Assembly (NCBI RefSeq): GCF_009727955.1
Contig: NZ_WOBR01000008.1
Span: 62,001 to 126,000 of the forward strand
Length of the DNA: 64,000 bases
DNA from: Aliivibrio fischeri
Lineage (GTDB): Bacteria > Pseudomonadota > Gammaproteobacteria > Enterobacterales > Vibrionaceae
Direction: 5' to 3'
This document shows, piece by piece, positions 31,419 to 41,695 of the stretch; within the stretch, counting starts at the first letter, position 1, and each line of letters starts with the position of its first letter. The translations under genes and the position numbers were made by a program. Under the pieces are notes generated by a model. It saw only the letters and a program-made list of their open reading frames with translations, was not told the origin of the DNA and ran no database searches.

Positions 31419-31437
31419 ACTAATGATTATCATTGAA
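31419..31437. promoter_or_regulatory. Fur box upstream of the 31554 barrel gene
   Basis: The core AATGATTATCATT is perfectly palindromic about position 31428 and matches the classic 19-bp Fur consensus in its central 13 positions. The centre lies 126 bp before the start codon, suitable for a promoter operator with a leader. Confidence 0.75.
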
Positions 31438-31553
31438 ATAACGACATGTGATTAGTGGAGTATGAACAATTTTCTTACTATACCCCCATCAAAAACACAT
31501 TATATAAACAAGCACGGATGCTTTTTTTAAACACAATTATGAGAGTATCCAAA

Positions 31554-32048
31554 ATGAAAAAATCACATCTAGTTCTAGCTATCGCCACTCTATTTAGTGC
31601 AAACACTTTTGCTAATAATATTCACTTATCTCCTGAAGTTAAAATCGGCCCTTATGGTGGCTTTGGTATTCAAGCAGGTGTTACTGATGCTTTAGGTTTT
31701 GATGCGGCTTATCTTAGTTATGGTCGTACGGTTTACAGCAGTTCAACTTATGATGAAACAATCGACTCATACCGTTTTGGTGTTCAACATATGTTTGGAG
31801 CATCAAAAATACATGGCCTACAGCTTGAATTAGGTATTGCTGACTACGATGGAAAGAAAACAAGTAAAGGCGAAACGACTAAAGAAAGTACATTAGGTTC
31901 AAGTATCGGCGCCTCTTATGTATTTCAAGCTACTGACCAATTAGGATTAAGAGCAGGAGTGGATCTTAACTACTTCCCAATGAGTGATACGTATATTCCT
32001 TATGACTTAGCAACTAACTTTAATCTTGGTATGACATTCACTTTTTAA
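31554..32048 (+). CDS. Small outer-membrane barrel, probably iron-regulated
   Basis: A 164-residue protein starting at MKKSHLVLAIATLFSANTFA, chosen because this is a clean signal peptide with GAGAG 8 nt upstream; a longer in-frame start adds 33 non-signal residues. After NNIHLSPEVKIGPYGGFGIQ come about eight beta strands ending in GMTFTF. The family is unknown. The Fur box upstream suggests expression under iron limitation, perhaps in surface uptake or adhesion. Confidence 0.75.
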   Translation: MKKSHLVLAIATLFSANTFANNIHLSPEVKIGPYGGFGIQAGVTDALGFDAAYLSYGRTVYSSSTYDETIDSYRFGVQHMFGASKIHGLQLELGIADYDGKKTSKGETTKESTLGSSIGASYVFQATDQLGLRAGVDLNYFPMSDTYIPYDLATNFNLGMTFTF

Positions 32049-32069
32049 TGAATACCATCGTGATTAATT

Positions 32070-32231
32070 ATACCAATCGTAATAAATAACTGATCGCTCT
32101 AACTTATTAAAATGCTCGATAACTACGTTAGAATTGTTAATTGTAGAATAACTACTTATCAAAAAATTCTGCCTTGTTATCAAGCATTTTTCCTTCGCTA
32201 TTTCTGATCACTTACTTACTGTGATTGGTAT
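32070..32231. mobile_element. MITE-like element with ATACCAATC terminal inverted repeats
   Basis: A 162-bp non-coding element. It opens with ATACCAATCGTAATAAATAA and TGATC, and its right end reads in reverse as ATACCAATCACAGTAAGTAA then GTGATC, so about 20 of 26 terminal positions match. The interior has no ORF. It lies between the 31554 barrel gene and the convergent VC2662-like gene. The family of repeats starting ATACCAATC is, from memory, widespread in Vibrionaceae; no second copy was seen in this window. Confidence 0.7.
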
Positions 32232-32236
32232 TAGAT

Positions 32237-32276
32237 AAAAAAATGGCGCTGTTTTTAAACAACGCCATTTTTATTT
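32237..32276. terminator. Terminator of the 32296 gene
   Basis: AAATGGCG/CGCCATTT with inner TGTT/AACA pairs and one mismatch. T-runs lie on both sides, so it works in either direction. Confidence 0.88.
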
Positions 32277-32295
32277 AATTAGATTTCAAATCAAA

Positions 32296-32856
32296 TTACA
32301 TCGCAAAGTTTACGATTGGGAAACAAGGTAGGAAACCATTTTCAGCACAGTTAATAAGGCCTACTTGAACCCCTTTAATATCAGAAGTCATGTTAAAGAA
32401 ACCAACTTGAACATGAGAATCATTTGAAAGGTTAGCAACACCTACATCAACCATTGTGTAACCTTCTGAATAGTTAACAGCAGATACGTTTGCACCTTTC
32501 ACATTATTTGTAAGGTTAACAAAACCTAGGTTAGCCCCTAAGTCATCACCTTTGTGCCAGTTAAACAGGCCAAAAGATGCACCAGTCATATTACCGTTAA
32601 CCTTGTTAGCACCGATAAATAGCGGGAAGTTTACACCAGTTAGGTTATCACTTTCAGACATACCGATTGCGAAATCAACACCAGTAACATCACCAGTCTT
32701 ACCATGCAGTGCAGCTAGACGTACACCTTTTACTTCACTTGCTGCTGGAGCATTAAAGCCATTAAGAGATGAGAACATCACAGGCGTGCTATCAGCCATC
32801 GCAAATGATGAAACCATCGATAGAGCAGCGCAAGTACCAACTAAAATCTTCTTCAT
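32296..32856 (-). CDS. VC2662-like secreted repeat protein
   Basis: A 186-residue secreted protein. Signal peptide MKKILVGTCAALSMVSSFAMA is followed by repeated short beta turns of the type GVDFAIG, GVNFPLFIG, GASFGLFNW, GANLGFVNL, GVQVGLIN spaced about 20 residues apart, as in the VC2662/LA_2272-type surface repeat proteins. It ends in a Cys-containing segment (NCAENGFLPCFPIVNFAM). Role unknown, probably at the cell surface. Family assignment is from memory. Confidence 0.65.
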   Translation of the reverse strand: MKKILVGTCAALSMVSSFAMADSTPVMFSSLNGFNAPAASEVKGVRLAALHGKTGDVTGVDFAIGMSESDNLTGVNFPLFIGANKVNGNMTGASFGLFNWHKGDDLGANLGFVNLTNNVKGANVSAVNYSEGYTMVDVGVANLSNDSHVQVGFFNMTSDIKGVQVGLINCAENGFLPCFPIVNFAM

Positions 32857-33043
32857 AATATTTCCTTTATTACTTAGTTATGATTCTTTGAATCAATTAT
32901 TTTGCTTATTATCAGTTACACCATAAATGTAACAATTCCTAATATACTCGTATTAAGTGATAAATAAAGCATAGTTCAAAAAGTTAGTATGTGATTATTA
33001 TTTTTAAGTCAATCGGTTACGAATATAACCTTACAGAAACACA

Positions 33044-33742
33044 TCACTTAATCACATCATCTATATTTTGTTCACCAATATGCCGTACATCTTTTCCTTT
33101 TACGAAATAAATAATGTATTCACAAATATTTTGGCAACGATCTCCAACTCGTTCAATAGCTCGAGCGGCCCACATTACCTTCATCACGCTAGGAATAGAA
33201 CTTGGGTCTTCCATCATATAAGTCATTAATTGACGTACAACCGCTTCATATTCTGCATCGATTTTATCATCAAATTTATACGCTTCAGTTGCTGCTTTTA
33301 CATCCATTCGTGCATAAGCATCTAAAACTGAATGCATCATTTTTACAGATTGACGCCCTAATGACTCTAAAGATACCAATAACGAATGCTGCTTATTCGT
33401 AAAGTTTTCTAATGATACTTTGGCTATTTGAGAGGCTACGTCACCAATACGTTCTAAATCAGTAATGGTTTTTATAATCGCCATAACTAAGCGCAAATCA
33501 CTTGCTGTAGGTTGACGTTTGGCAATGATACGAGTGCACGCTTCATCAATAGCGACTTCCATAGCATTGACTTTATGGTCTTCATGCATGACGCGTTTAG
33601 CTAGCTCTGCATCATGATTATGCAAAGCTTCTAATGCATAGGTGAGCTGCTGTTCCACCATTCCACCCATAGTTAAAACATGAGTGCGAATAGCTTCAAG
33701 CTCTGAATTGAATTGGCCTGAAATATGTCGACCAAGATGCAT
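33044..33742 (-). CDS. phoU: PhoU phosphate-signalling regulator
   Basis: Helical cytoplasmic protein that couples the Pst transporter to PhoR and keeps the Pho regulon off when phosphate is plentiful. It has 232 residues with two PhoU repeats; the metal-binding-type stretches [18 protein letters not shown] and [18 protein letters not shown] mark each. It is the last gene of pstC-pstA-pstB-phoU, 39 bp after pstB. Confidence 0.96.
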   Translation of the reverse strand: MHLGRHISGQFNSELEAIRTHVLTMGGMVEQQLTYALEALHNHDAELAKRVMHEDHKVNAMEVAIDEACTRIIAKRQPTASDLRLVMAIIKTITDLERIGDVASQIAKVSLENFTNKQHSLLVSLESLGRQSVKMMHSVLDAYARMDVKAATEAYKFDDKIDAEYEAVVRQLMTYMMEDPSSIPSVMKVMWAARAIERVGDRCQNICEYIIYFVKGKDVRHIGEQNIDDVIK

Positions 33743-33781
33743 GATATGTCCTTATCTTATCAATGGCCTATCATAGGATTA

Positions 33782-34600
33782 TTACCCATAACGGCCTGTA
33801 ATATAGTCTTCTGTTTGTTTATGTATAGGGGAAGTGAAAATGGTATTTGCATTACCATACTCCACTAACTTTCCTTGATTAATAAAAGCGGTGTAATCAC
33901 TTACCCTCGCAGCTTGTTGCATATTATGTGTAACAATAACGACGGTATATTTACTTTTTAATTCGTAAATAAGCTCTTCTATGGTTAGTGTTGATATTGG
34001 ATCCAAAGCCGATGTTGGTTCATCAAGTAATAATACTTCAGGTTCAATGGCTATCGCTCGAGCAATAACTAAACGTTGTTGCTGACCTCCAGAAAGGCCA
34101 AATGCATTTTCATGTAAACGATGCTTAACTTCATCCCATAATGCCGCCGCTTTTAGAGCTTCTTCAACCGCTTCATCTAATACTCGCGCTTCTTTAATCC
34201 CTTGTAAACGTAAACCGTAAACTACGTTTTCATAAATTGACTTAGGAAACGGATTGGGGCGTTGAAACACCATGCCAACCCGACGACGCAATGAAGGAAT
34301 ATCCGTATCAGGGTGATAAATGTCATCACCAAATAACTTAATCGAACCTTTAATTTTGCAATTATCAACCAAATCATTCATTCGGTTAATACAGCGTAAT
34401 AACGTTGATTTACCACAACCAGACGGACCGATAAAAGCGGTCACTTGGCCCTTCGGTATTCGCATTTCTATATTTGATAGCGCCGATGTCTTGCCATAAT
34501 TCAAACAAAGATTATTAATTTCTATCGCGGTATTTTCATCAGATAAATGATTAACATCCATCGGCGATAAAAAAGAAAGATCAGGAGATAATGAATACAT
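33782..34600 (-). CDS. pstB: Phosphate ABC transporter ATPase PstB
   Basis: ATPase of the high-affinity phosphate importer. I start it at ATG 34600 (272 residues, [19 protein letters not shown]), 4 bp after the pstA stop, with GGAG about 10 nt upstream; an upstream in-frame start would overlap pstA by 59 bp. Walker [10 protein letters not shown], signature [14 protein letters not shown] and Walker [14 protein letters not shown] are all intact. Confidence 0.95.
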   Translation of the reverse strand: MYSLSPDLSFLSPMDVNHLSDENTAIEINNLCLNYGKTSALSNIEMRIPKGQVTAFIGPSGCGKSTLLRCINRMNDLVDNCKIKGSIKLFGDDIYHPDTDIPSLRRRVGMVFQRPNPFPKSIYENVVYGLRLQGIKEARVLDEAVEEALKAAALWDEVKHRLHENAFGLSGGQQQRLVIARAIAIEPEVLLLDEPTSALDPISTLTIEELIYELKSKYTVVIVTHNMQQAARVSDYTAFINQGKLVEYGNANTIFTSPIHKQTEDYITGRYG

Positions 34601-34604
34601 ATAA

Positions 34605-36140
34605 CTATAACTCCAAAGTTCGGTATTTTTCTCGTAAGTTATTACGAATAGCGATGGCAGCAAGGTTTAATCCAATGATAACCGTGACCAATAAAAAAGC
34701 CGTTGCATATACAATAGGTCGAGCGGCTTCTACGTTAGGACTTTGAAAACCTACATCATAAATATGATAACCAAGGTGCATGAATTTTCTGTCTAAATGC
34801 AAGTAAGGAGCAACGCTATCAACAGGTAACGATGGCGCTAACTTCACTACCCCTACTAACATTAAAGGAGCTACCTCACCTGCAGCACGAGCAACCGCTA
34901 AAATTAATCCTGTCATGATCGCTGGACTTGCCATAGGTAATACGATCTTCCATAAAGTTTCAAACTGGGTAGCACCTAATGCTAATGAACCATGTCGAAC
35001 CGAATTAGGAATACGACTTAAACCTTCTTCTGTCGCAACAATCACAACGGGTAAAGTTAAGATAGCTAATGTTAACGCTGACCATAATAAACCTGGCGTC
35101 CCAAATGTAGGGGTTGGCAACTCATTAGAATAAAAGAGTTGATCAAGTGTTCCACCTACCACATAAACAAAAAAGCCTAACCCAAATACACCATAAACAA
35201 TCGATGGCACACCTGCTAAGTTAATTACAGCGATACGGATCAATCGAGTTAACACATTTGGTTTTGCATATTCATGTAAGTATATAGCAGCTATCACCCC
35301 CAAAGGCATTACGATAACCGACATTAACAACACTAATAAAATAGTACCAAATATCGCAGGAAACACCCCCCCCTCAGAATTAGCTTCACGCGGAGGTTCT
35401 GATACAAACTCATAAACAGACTCAAGCCAATGATACACTTTTTCTTTCATCGTCATCGCATTTGGAAACCAAATATCCAATACGTTATCACTGCTTAGTT
35501 GATAGCGTGAACCTTGGCTATCTTCTAGTATCAAATAACTGTGGCTCAACTGCTTAGATGTTGCATCTACCTCGTGATTAAGTACTTTTTCTTTCGTTAT
35601 GATTTCACTTTTAGAAAGAGTAGAACTAGGTAAAGCATCTAACAAACGATAAAGTTTATATCGCTCTTGCTCAAGTAAATCGATCTTTGCTTTTTCACTA
35701 CGAACCCAAGCTTCGACCTGCTGTCGATTTAACTCAAGGCCATTTGATGTCTCTATGATCTTGCCAAAATATTTACCATGCTGAACACGATCTACTACCA
35801 CGAGATCTTCTGGCTTGCTTACCGTTCTAATTTTATCTTTATCGATATTAATGAAGTCAAAACCATTAATATCTCGGTTTCCAACCTTAATTACGAGTCG
35901 CTCTCTTTTATCCGCATTCGCATCATGTACTTTTTGTACATCATATAACTGACCAACAATGACCTTTCCATCAACGGTTTGCCATTGCTGTAATGGCGTT
36001 GGCCAAAAATAAGAGAGGCCTTTCCAACCAATTAACAGCAAGATACCCAATACCGAAATCATACTGATACTTACTGATCCTGCAGTAAGCCATATCCATG
36101 GTGAGCCTGATTTTATCCACGTTTTCATTTTTATTTTCAT
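34605..36140 (-). CDS. pstA: Phosphate ABC transporter permease PstA, long form
   Basis: Inner-membrane permease. At 511 residues it is much longer than the roughly 300-residue E. coli PstA. After one N-terminal membrane helix (about residues 15-38) comes an extra, mostly hydrophilic domain of about 170 residues, containing a charged helical stretch ([20 protein letters not shown]), as in DUF3333-type PstA proteins. The permease half holds the EAA-type segment [20 protein letters not shown]. It is 10 bp after pstC. Confidence 0.93.
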   Translation of the reverse strand: MKIKMKTWIKSGSPWIWLTAGSVSISMISVLGILLLIGWKGLSYFWPTPLQQWQTVDGKVIVGQLYDVQKVHDANADKRERLVIKVGNRDINGFDFINIDKDKIRTVSKPEDLVVVDRVQHGKYFGKIIETSNGLELNRQQVEAWVRSEKAKIDLLEQERYKLYRLLDALPSSTLSKSEIITKEKVLNHEVDATSKQLSHSYLILEDSQGSRYQLSSDNVLDIWFPNAMTMKEKVYHWLESVYEFVSEPPREANSEGGVFPAIFGTILLVLLMSVIVMPLGVIAAIYLHEYAKPNVLTRLIRIAVINLAGVPSIVYGVFGLGFFVYVVGGTLDQLFYSNELPTPTFGTPGLLWSALTLAILTLPVVIVATEEGLSRIPNSVRHGSLALGATQFETLWKIVLPMASPAIMTGLILAVARAAGEVAPLMLVGVVKLAPSLPVDSVAPYLHLDRKFMHLGYHIYDVGFQSPNVEAARPIVYATAFLLVTVIIGLNLAAIAIRNNLREKYRTLEL

Positions 36141-36150
36141 TCAGATACAC

Positions 36151-38358
36151 CTACAAACTACGGTATTTTTCACGTAACCCTTGGCGGATCCATTCAGCCA
36201 ATGAGTTAACAAAAAAAGTGAAAACAAACAATAAAAATGCAGCCAAGAACAACATTCTAAAGTGCGTACTACCCATTTCCGACTCAGGCATTTCAATAGC
36301 AATATTTGCCGCTAGAGTCCTCATCCCCTCTAAAATATTACCATCCATAATTGGCGTATTTCCGGTAGCCATTAACACAATCATTGTCTCTCCAACGGCG
36401 CGACCTAGCCCCATCATCACAGCAGAGAAAATACCTGGACTGGCAGTCAATAGTACAACCTTTGTGAGCGTTTGCCACTGTGTTGCTCCCAACGCTAATG
36501 AGCCTTCAGATAGATGTTTTGGCACAGAGAAAATAGCATCTTCTGCAATGGTATAAATGGTCGGAATGATCGCCGCTCCCATCGCAATACCAACGACCAA
36601 GGCATTACGCTGGTCATAACCAACGCCGTTGTCACCTAAATAATTTCGTAAATCACCACCAAACAACCAATCTTCAATCACATACCCATACTTAAAAGTA
36701 AAGTAACCAATTACAACTAAAGCGGGTATTAATAAAATTGCATGCTGTCCACGAGGTAACTTACGCATAATATGAGCTGGCAAAATGTGCCATACGAAAG
36801 CAATAATAATCATGCTTAACGGGAAGAATACCAGTAGGCTAAATACGGCAATTAAATTATTTTCAACAATTGGAGCTAACCAAATTCCAGCTAATAACCC
36901 AATAATAACCGTTGGTAACGCCTCCATAATTTCAATGGTTGGCTTTACATAACGACGTACATTTGCAGACATAAAATACGCGGTATAAATCGCACTACCT
37001 ATAGCGATAGGCCCTGCAAAAATCAACGCATAAAATGCCGCTTTTAATGTACCAAACGCTAGCGGCATTAAACTAAACTTTGATTCAAAATCATCATTGG
37101 CGGCTGTTGATTGCCAAATATAAGCAGGCTCTGGATAACCTTCATACCATACCTTTCCAAACACAGACTGAATGCTCACTTCTGGGTGAGGATTCGTAAT
37201 ATCAAAACATTTCCATCCAGATTTTGTCAGCGTTATTAGTTTTTCACCATTTGGTGGTTGAGTGGCAGCCAAAACAACATCATTAAATAAATGCTGTTTA
37301 AATAATGCTTTTTCTGTTGTGGTATGAATTAAGGTTAAATTGCCTTTTTCATCAATCACACTTACACCTTTACGGTATACCTCGGGAGAAAGCTGCTCAA
37401 TAGGCGCATCAAAATTAAAGGTTCTAATTAAAGTAAGTGAGCGTTTTTCATTATTAATGGTATCAAACCATTGAGAAAAGCTACCATTATCAAACTGAAC
37501 AAGTACCGAATGGGCACCAGCTAATAAAGTGAGTTTTTGTGCAGACTCTTTTAAGGGGATACTTTCACGTAGTGAAGCCTGATGCTCACTTAAGCTCCAT
37601 ACTTGTAATTCATGTTGGTAAAGCAAATAAAGAAAATCATTATTAGGTGTGATCACCATTGAAAGCAGATTTTTCACTTCATTTACGCCATTAAAATGAA
37701 TGGGAATGGCCTCCCAAAGCGTTTCACCTGTCATTTGATTAACGCTAGCATCTAACTCAAAACCAAGAAGACGATTATCTTCCGTTTTAGCTAATACAAC
37801 GCCTTCGTTTGGAGTCAAACTTAAAGCCAGTTGGGTTAATGCTTTTTGTTTATCATCCATTTGAAGCGTAGGAAAAGGAAGGAATGATTCAACATAAGGA
37901 ATAAGCTGACGCTCTCCTTTAGAATAATTTGTTTGAAAGCCTATTTGAGCAAATTGAACTCGACCTTTCTTATCACCAAAAGCAAACCAATCTTGGCTCT
38001 CAATTGTGGTTGTGAATGCCGTTGGATCACTTATTATTTGCTGTTCACTCACCTGATTTTTATTAATCAGATCAATAAACTGAACCTTTCCTGATTCATC
38101 AATACGGTAAACCATTTTGCCTTGTTCATCTGAGCCAATAGCGAGAGTCGAATGAGTGTAATTCACTGCGTATTGATTTATAGGTTCTACATTTACAGAA
38201 GTGAAAATAGGAGAAATCACAGCCAATAAATAAAAACAAATAAGTAGAAGAGCGGCAATGATCCCAACACCACTCGATTTAACCCAGACACGCATAATCA
38301 GATCTACAACACGACGTTGTTTATCTCGAGTTCTCTGATTAGGTTTGGCGTATGCCAT
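36151..38358 (-). CDS. pstC: Phosphate ABC transporter permease PstC with large periplasmic insert
   Basis: A 735-residue inner-membrane permease, more than twice the E. coli size. Membrane helix 1 (about residues 33-53) is followed by roughly 350 residues of periplasmic sequence with repeated strands such as LALSLTPNEGVVLAKTEDN, LSMVITPNNDFLYLLYQHEL and VVLAATQPPNGEKLITLTKS, suggesting a beta-propeller. The permease domain starts near residue 415 and carries [20 protein letters not shown]. It has its own Pho box. Confidence 0.92.
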   Translation of the reverse strand: MAYAKPNQRTRDKQRRVVDLIMRVWVKSSGVGIIAALLLICFYLLAVISPIFTSVNVEPINQYAVNYTHSTLAIGSDEQGKMVYRIDESGKVQFIDLINKNQVSEQQIISDPTAFTTTIESQDWFAFGDKKGRVQFAQIGFQTNYSKGERQLIPYVESFLPFPTLQMDDKQKALTQLALSLTPNEGVVLAKTEDNRLLGFELDASVNQMTGETLWEAIPIHFNGVNEVKNLLSMVITPNNDFLYLLYQHELQVWSLSEHQASLRESIPLKESAQKLTLLAGAHSVLVQFDNGSFSQWFDTINNEKRSLTLIRTFNFDAPIEQLSPEVYRKGVSVIDEKGNLTLIHTTTEKALFKQHLFNDVVLAATQPPNGEKLITLTKSGWKCFDITNPHPEVSIQSVFGKVWYEGYPEPAYIWQSTAANDDFESKFSLMPLAFGTLKAAFYALIFAGPIAIGSAIYTAYFMSANVRRYVKPTIEIMEALPTVIIGLLAGIWLAPIVENNLIAVFSLLVFFPLSMIIIAFVWHILPAHIMRKLPRGQHAILLIPALVVIGYFTFKYGYVIEDWLFGGDLRNYLGDNGVGYDQRNALVVGIAMGAAIIPTIYTIAEDAIFSVPKHLSEGSLALGATQWQTLTKVVLLTASPGIFSAVMMGLGRAVGETMIVLMATGNTPIMDGNILEGMRTLAANIAIEMPESEMGSTHFRMLFLAAFLLFVFTFFVNSLAEWIRQGLREKYRSL

Positions 38359-38412
38359 GATGGGTTAACCTCAATTTTATAATATGGATAAACGGTATTT
38401 TTCATTATAGGG

Positions 38413-38430
38413 GTGACACTATAATGACAA
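38413..38430 (-). promoter_or_regulatory. Pho box upstream of pstC
   Basis: On the minus strand TGTCATTATAG is followed by TGTCACC: two TGTCA repeats with an 11-bp period, the PhoB-binding pattern. It lies about 55 bp before the pstC start, indicating a separate Pho-regulated promoter for pstCAB-phoU. Confidence 0.75.
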
Positions 38431-38466
38431 ACAAAACCAATCTAGCTGAGTAGATTAATTTTCGTG

Positions 38467-39456
38467 TTAGTGTAAATTTAATTTTGATAATTCTTGTAAA
38501 ACAAATCGTTCAGGAAGCGCAATATAACCATCCTGTTCAACTCTATCTTGCCCTTCTCTAGAGAGCATATAACGAATAAATTCAGCATCAAGAGGAGGCA
38601 GCTTCGCTGTTGGTGGCTTATTTATATAAATATATAAGAAACGCGCTAATGGGTATTGGCCATTAATAATATTGTCTGTGGTTGGTTCAATATAATCGGT
38701 TCCAGCTTTACTGATAGGTAAGAGTTTTACCCCTGACATTTGATAACCAACACCAGAATAACCAATGCCATTTAAAGAGGCAGAGATCCCTTGAACTACA
38801 GATGCCGATCCCGGTTGTTCATTAACATTAACCTTAAAATCCCCATTGCATAGCGCATTATTTTTAAAGTATCCGTAGGTACCAGAGACTGAATTTCGAC
38901 CAAATAATTGAATTCGATGCTTTGCCCAACTGGTGTGCACGCCAAGATCTTGCCAACGATTAATCGACTTTAACGCACCACAACGCAAAGTAGCAGAAAA
39001 AATAGCATCAAGTTGGGCGAAATTTAGTCCTTTAATTGGGTTGTCCTGATGAACAAAAATTCCGAGGGCATCAATTGCGACTCGGATTTCAGTTGGAGGG
39101 TAACCAAATTGTCTTTCAAATGCGGCTTTTTCACTTTGCCGCATTTTCCGGCTCATAGGACCAAATTGTGCGGTACTTTCAATGAGAGCGGGTGCAGCAG
39201 TTGAAGACCCAGACGCTTGAATTTGTATATGAACTCTGGGATAAATTCGTTGAAAGTCTTCAGCCCACAATGTCATCATATTAGCTAAGGTATCAGACCC
39301 AATTGAAGATAAATTGCCAGAAATACCAGAAACCCGTTGATAAGGTGCAAGTTTCCCATCATAAGCTAATACACTTTTTACAAAGCACAACCAAAGTAAT
39401 CCCATGGGAATAAATACCCTAAACCACTTTACTGTTCTACTTTGCGTATTAATCAT
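38467..39456 (-). CDS. PstS-like phosphate-binding protein
   Basis: A 329-residue secreted protein. After a long N-terminal hydrophobic signal (about residues 10-31, ending SVLAYDG) it has the phosphate-loop stretches SGNLSSIGSDTLANMM and QASGSSTAAPALI, then FGPMSRKM and GRNSVSGTYGYF, all typical of PstS. It is placed between phoR and pstC, so it is the likely solute receptor of this Pst system. Diverged from canonical PstS, so I leave the symbol empty. Confidence 0.85.
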   Translation of the reverse strand: MINTQSRTVKWFRVFIPMGLLWLCFVKSVLAYDGKLAPYQRVSGISGNLSSIGSDTLANMMTLWAEDFQRIYPRVHIQIQASGSSTAAPALIESTAQFGPMSRKMRQSEKAAFERQFGYPPTEIRVAIDALGIFVHQDNPIKGLNFAQLDAIFSATLRCGALKSINRWQDLGVHTSWAKHRIQLFGRNSVSGTYGYFKNNALCNGDFKVNVNEQPGSASVVQGISASLNGIGYSGVGYQMSGVKLLPISKAGTDYIEPTTDNIINGQYPLARFLYIYINKPPTAKLPPLDAEFIRYMLSREGQDRVEQDGYIALPERFVLQELSKLNLH

Positions 39457-39470
39457 GATGTTGTACTTAC

Positions 39471-40766
39471 TTAAAGAATGAGTTTTTTAGGTAATGTAAA
39501 TGAGAAAGTACTGCCTTTTCCTAACTTACTTTTTATTTCAAGCTGAGAATCATGATGACTAAGCGCATGCTTAACAATTGCTAGCCCTAATCCACTGCCA
39601 CCCGTTTCTCTAGAACGTGCTTTATCTACACGATAGAAACGCTCCGTCAAGCGAGGAATATGTTGAGGCTCAATACCTTGCCCACTATCGGTAACTTTTA
39701 ACTCTGCCCCACTTGAATTGGTTTGCCAATCAACGATAATTTCAGCGCCATCCGTCGTATGCTTCACCGCGTTATACACTAAATTTGAAATAGCGCTACG
39801 CAATTGATCTTCATCGCCTTTTACTTTGAGATTATGATCAACATTAAAGGTAATTTTATGGTTTCTTTCACCACTTAGCGCAACGGCTTCTTTCTCTAAA
39901 ATATCCAGCATGGAAGGAACATCTACGCGATCTTCTAGCATTGATGTGGCTGCCGCTTCTATTTTAGATAAGGTTAATAATTGCTCAACAAGTCCTTCCA
40001 TACGAGACAATTGCTCAGTCATTACACCATGTGCTCGGTTCCACATTGGTCCAACTAACATGTCTGGGTCTTCCGACATTTCCAAATAACCACGAAGAAC
40101 CGTCATTGGTGTACGTAATTCATGAGATACGTTAGCAAAGAAGTTACGACGCATCCCCTCAAGCTGCTTAATTTGAGAGACATCACGTACCACCATTAGA
40201 TATTCACCATCGCTGTATGGTGCAATACGGATTTCTAGCGTTTTATCGCTATTGATTGGTGATTTCATATCCAATGGAAAATCAAAATGTTGATCCATTA
40301 AATACTGCACAAAATCAGGCGTTCTAATTAAATTAGTGATCGGCTGACCAGAATCATCAGGCCAACGAAATCCTAATAACGATTGTGCTAACGTGTTACA
40401 CCAAACGATATTTCCTTCGTGGCGAAAAACGACTACCGCATCAGGTAAGGCTTCTGCACCTTGACGGAATCGACGGATTAAACCAGATAGTTCTTTACGA
40501 CGCTTCTTATGCCTTTTTTGCAGACGATACGTCTCATCAAAAATAGGCTCCCAGCTACCAGAAGCTGATGGAGGCGTTGCCTTTCGGCCTTCATGCAACC
40601 AACGAGACATCTTGATTTGGTTATGTAAGTGCCAAATTAATAAAATAAAAGAGGCAAGGAACAGCAATGGCCATAGTGCATCAAATAGATACCCTACGAT
40701 AACCCAAGGAACATAGAAAAAAACCAATTCTCCAATCAATTTTTTCCATGAAAGACGCTCAACCAT
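39471..40766 (-). CDS. phoR: PhoR phosphate sensor histidine kinase
   Basis: Inner-membrane histidine kinase of the Pho regulon. It has 431 residues: two N-terminal hydrophobic segments (about 9-28 and 30-46), a PAS domain (about 105-200), then the DHp site VSHELRTPM with His215, and an HATPase domain (N box [18 protein letters not shown] box [14 protein letters not shown]). It lacks a periplasmic sensor, as expected, because it reads Pst/PhoU. It is 25 bp after phoB. Confidence 0.95.
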   Translation of the reverse strand: MVERLSWKKLIGELVFFYVPWVIVGYLFDALWPLLFLASFILLIWHLHNQIKMSRWLHEGRKATPPSASGSWEPIFDETYRLQKRHKKRRKELSGLIRRFRQGAEALPDAVVVFRHEGNIVWCNTLAQSLLGFRWPDDSGQPITNLIRTPDFVQYLMDQHFDFPLDMKSPINSDKTLEIRIAPYSDGEYLMVVRDVSQIKQLEGMRRNFFANVSHELRTPMTVLRGYLEMSEDPDMLVGPMWNRAHGVMTEQLSRMEGLVEQLLTLSKIEAAATSMLEDRVDVPSMLDILEKEAVALSGERNHKITFNVDHNLKVKGDEDQLRSAISNLVYNAVKHTTDGAEIIVDWQTNSSGAELKVTDSGQGIEPQHIPRLTERFYRVDKARSRETGGSGLGLAIVKHALSHHDSQLEIKSKLGKGSTFSFTLPKKLIL

Positions 40767-40791
40767 TACCCTTTACCTTACAAAAATTAAA

Positions 40792-41484
40792 TTACGATGC
40801 TTGTACAGAGAAGCGATAACCAGCACCACGAACCGTTTGAACTAAACGATCATGACCTTCTACTTCTAACGCTTTACGTAAACGACGAATGTGCACATCA
40901 ACCGTTCTATCTTCCACATAGACATTGGTGCCCCATACGTTATTCAATAACTGCTCACGGCTATACACACGCTCTTGATGAGTCATAAAGAAATGCAGCA
41001 TTTTAAACTCAGTAGGCCCCATATCTAACGGCTTATCATTTGCCGTCACACGATGAGATACAGGATCAAGTTTAAGGCCTTGCACATCAATCAACTCTTC
41101 GATTGATGTTGGGGAAACACGACGAATTACCGCTTTTAAACGTGCCATCAACTCTTTTGGTGAAAATGGTTTTGTGATGTAATCATCCGCGCCCACTTCT
41201 AGACCTCGAACTTTATCTTCTTCTTCACCACGAGCGGTTAACATGACCACAGGGATCTTTTTTGTAAACTCATCACGCTTAAGATGTTTTATTAAATTAA
41301 TGCCTGAACCACCAGGTAGCATCCAATCTAGCAAGATCAGATCAGGATAAGGTTCACAAAGTAGGGATAGCGCAGAGTCATAATCTTCTGCTTCGATAGG
41401 TTCATAACCTTTTTGCTCTAGAACAAAACACAACATTTCACGAATTGGTGCTTCATCTTCTACAACAAGGATCCTTCTAGCCAT
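40792..41484 (-). CDS. phoB: PhoB phosphate response regulator
   Basis: OmpR-family response regulator activating phosphate-starvation genes. It has 230 residues: a receiver domain with phospho-acceptor Asp53 ([10 protein letters not shown]) and Lys105 (YITKPFSP), then a winged helix with [16 protein letters not shown] Pho box 55 bp upstream predicts autoregulation. Confidence 0.97.
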   Translation of the reverse strand: MARRILVVEDEAPIREMLCFVLEQKGYEPIEAEDYDSALSLLCEPYPDLILLDWMLPGGSGINLIKHLKRDEFTKKIPVVMLTARGEEEDKVRGLEVGADDYITKPFSPKELMARLKAVIRRVSPTSIEELIDVQGLKLDPVSHRVTANDKPLDMGPTEFKMLHFFMTHQERVYSREQLLNNVWGTNVYVEDRTVDVHIRRLRKALEVEGHDRLVQTVRGAGYRFSVQAS

Positions 41485-41537
41485 TCTCTTTTACCTAAGT
41501 TAACCAACAAAAATTGTGAAGCTATTATTAAAGCTAA

Positions 41538-41558
41538 TTATGACACTTTTGTGACTAT
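41538..41558 (-). promoter_or_regulatory. Pho box upstream of phoB
   Basis: On the minus strand AGTCACAAAAG is followed by TGTCATAATTA: two GTCA repeats 11 bp apart, matching the PhoB site arrangement. Confidence 0.75.
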
Positions 41559-41695
41559 TGAAAAGAAAAGTTCATATTCTATGCAATGAAAAGTCACTTC
41601 GTAGGGATTTCTTTAAGATCCTAAAAACTCTACAAGCATAATCCTTCAAAATTTCATATCATAGGCACACTAAAAAAAGATAGGAATTCAGCATC

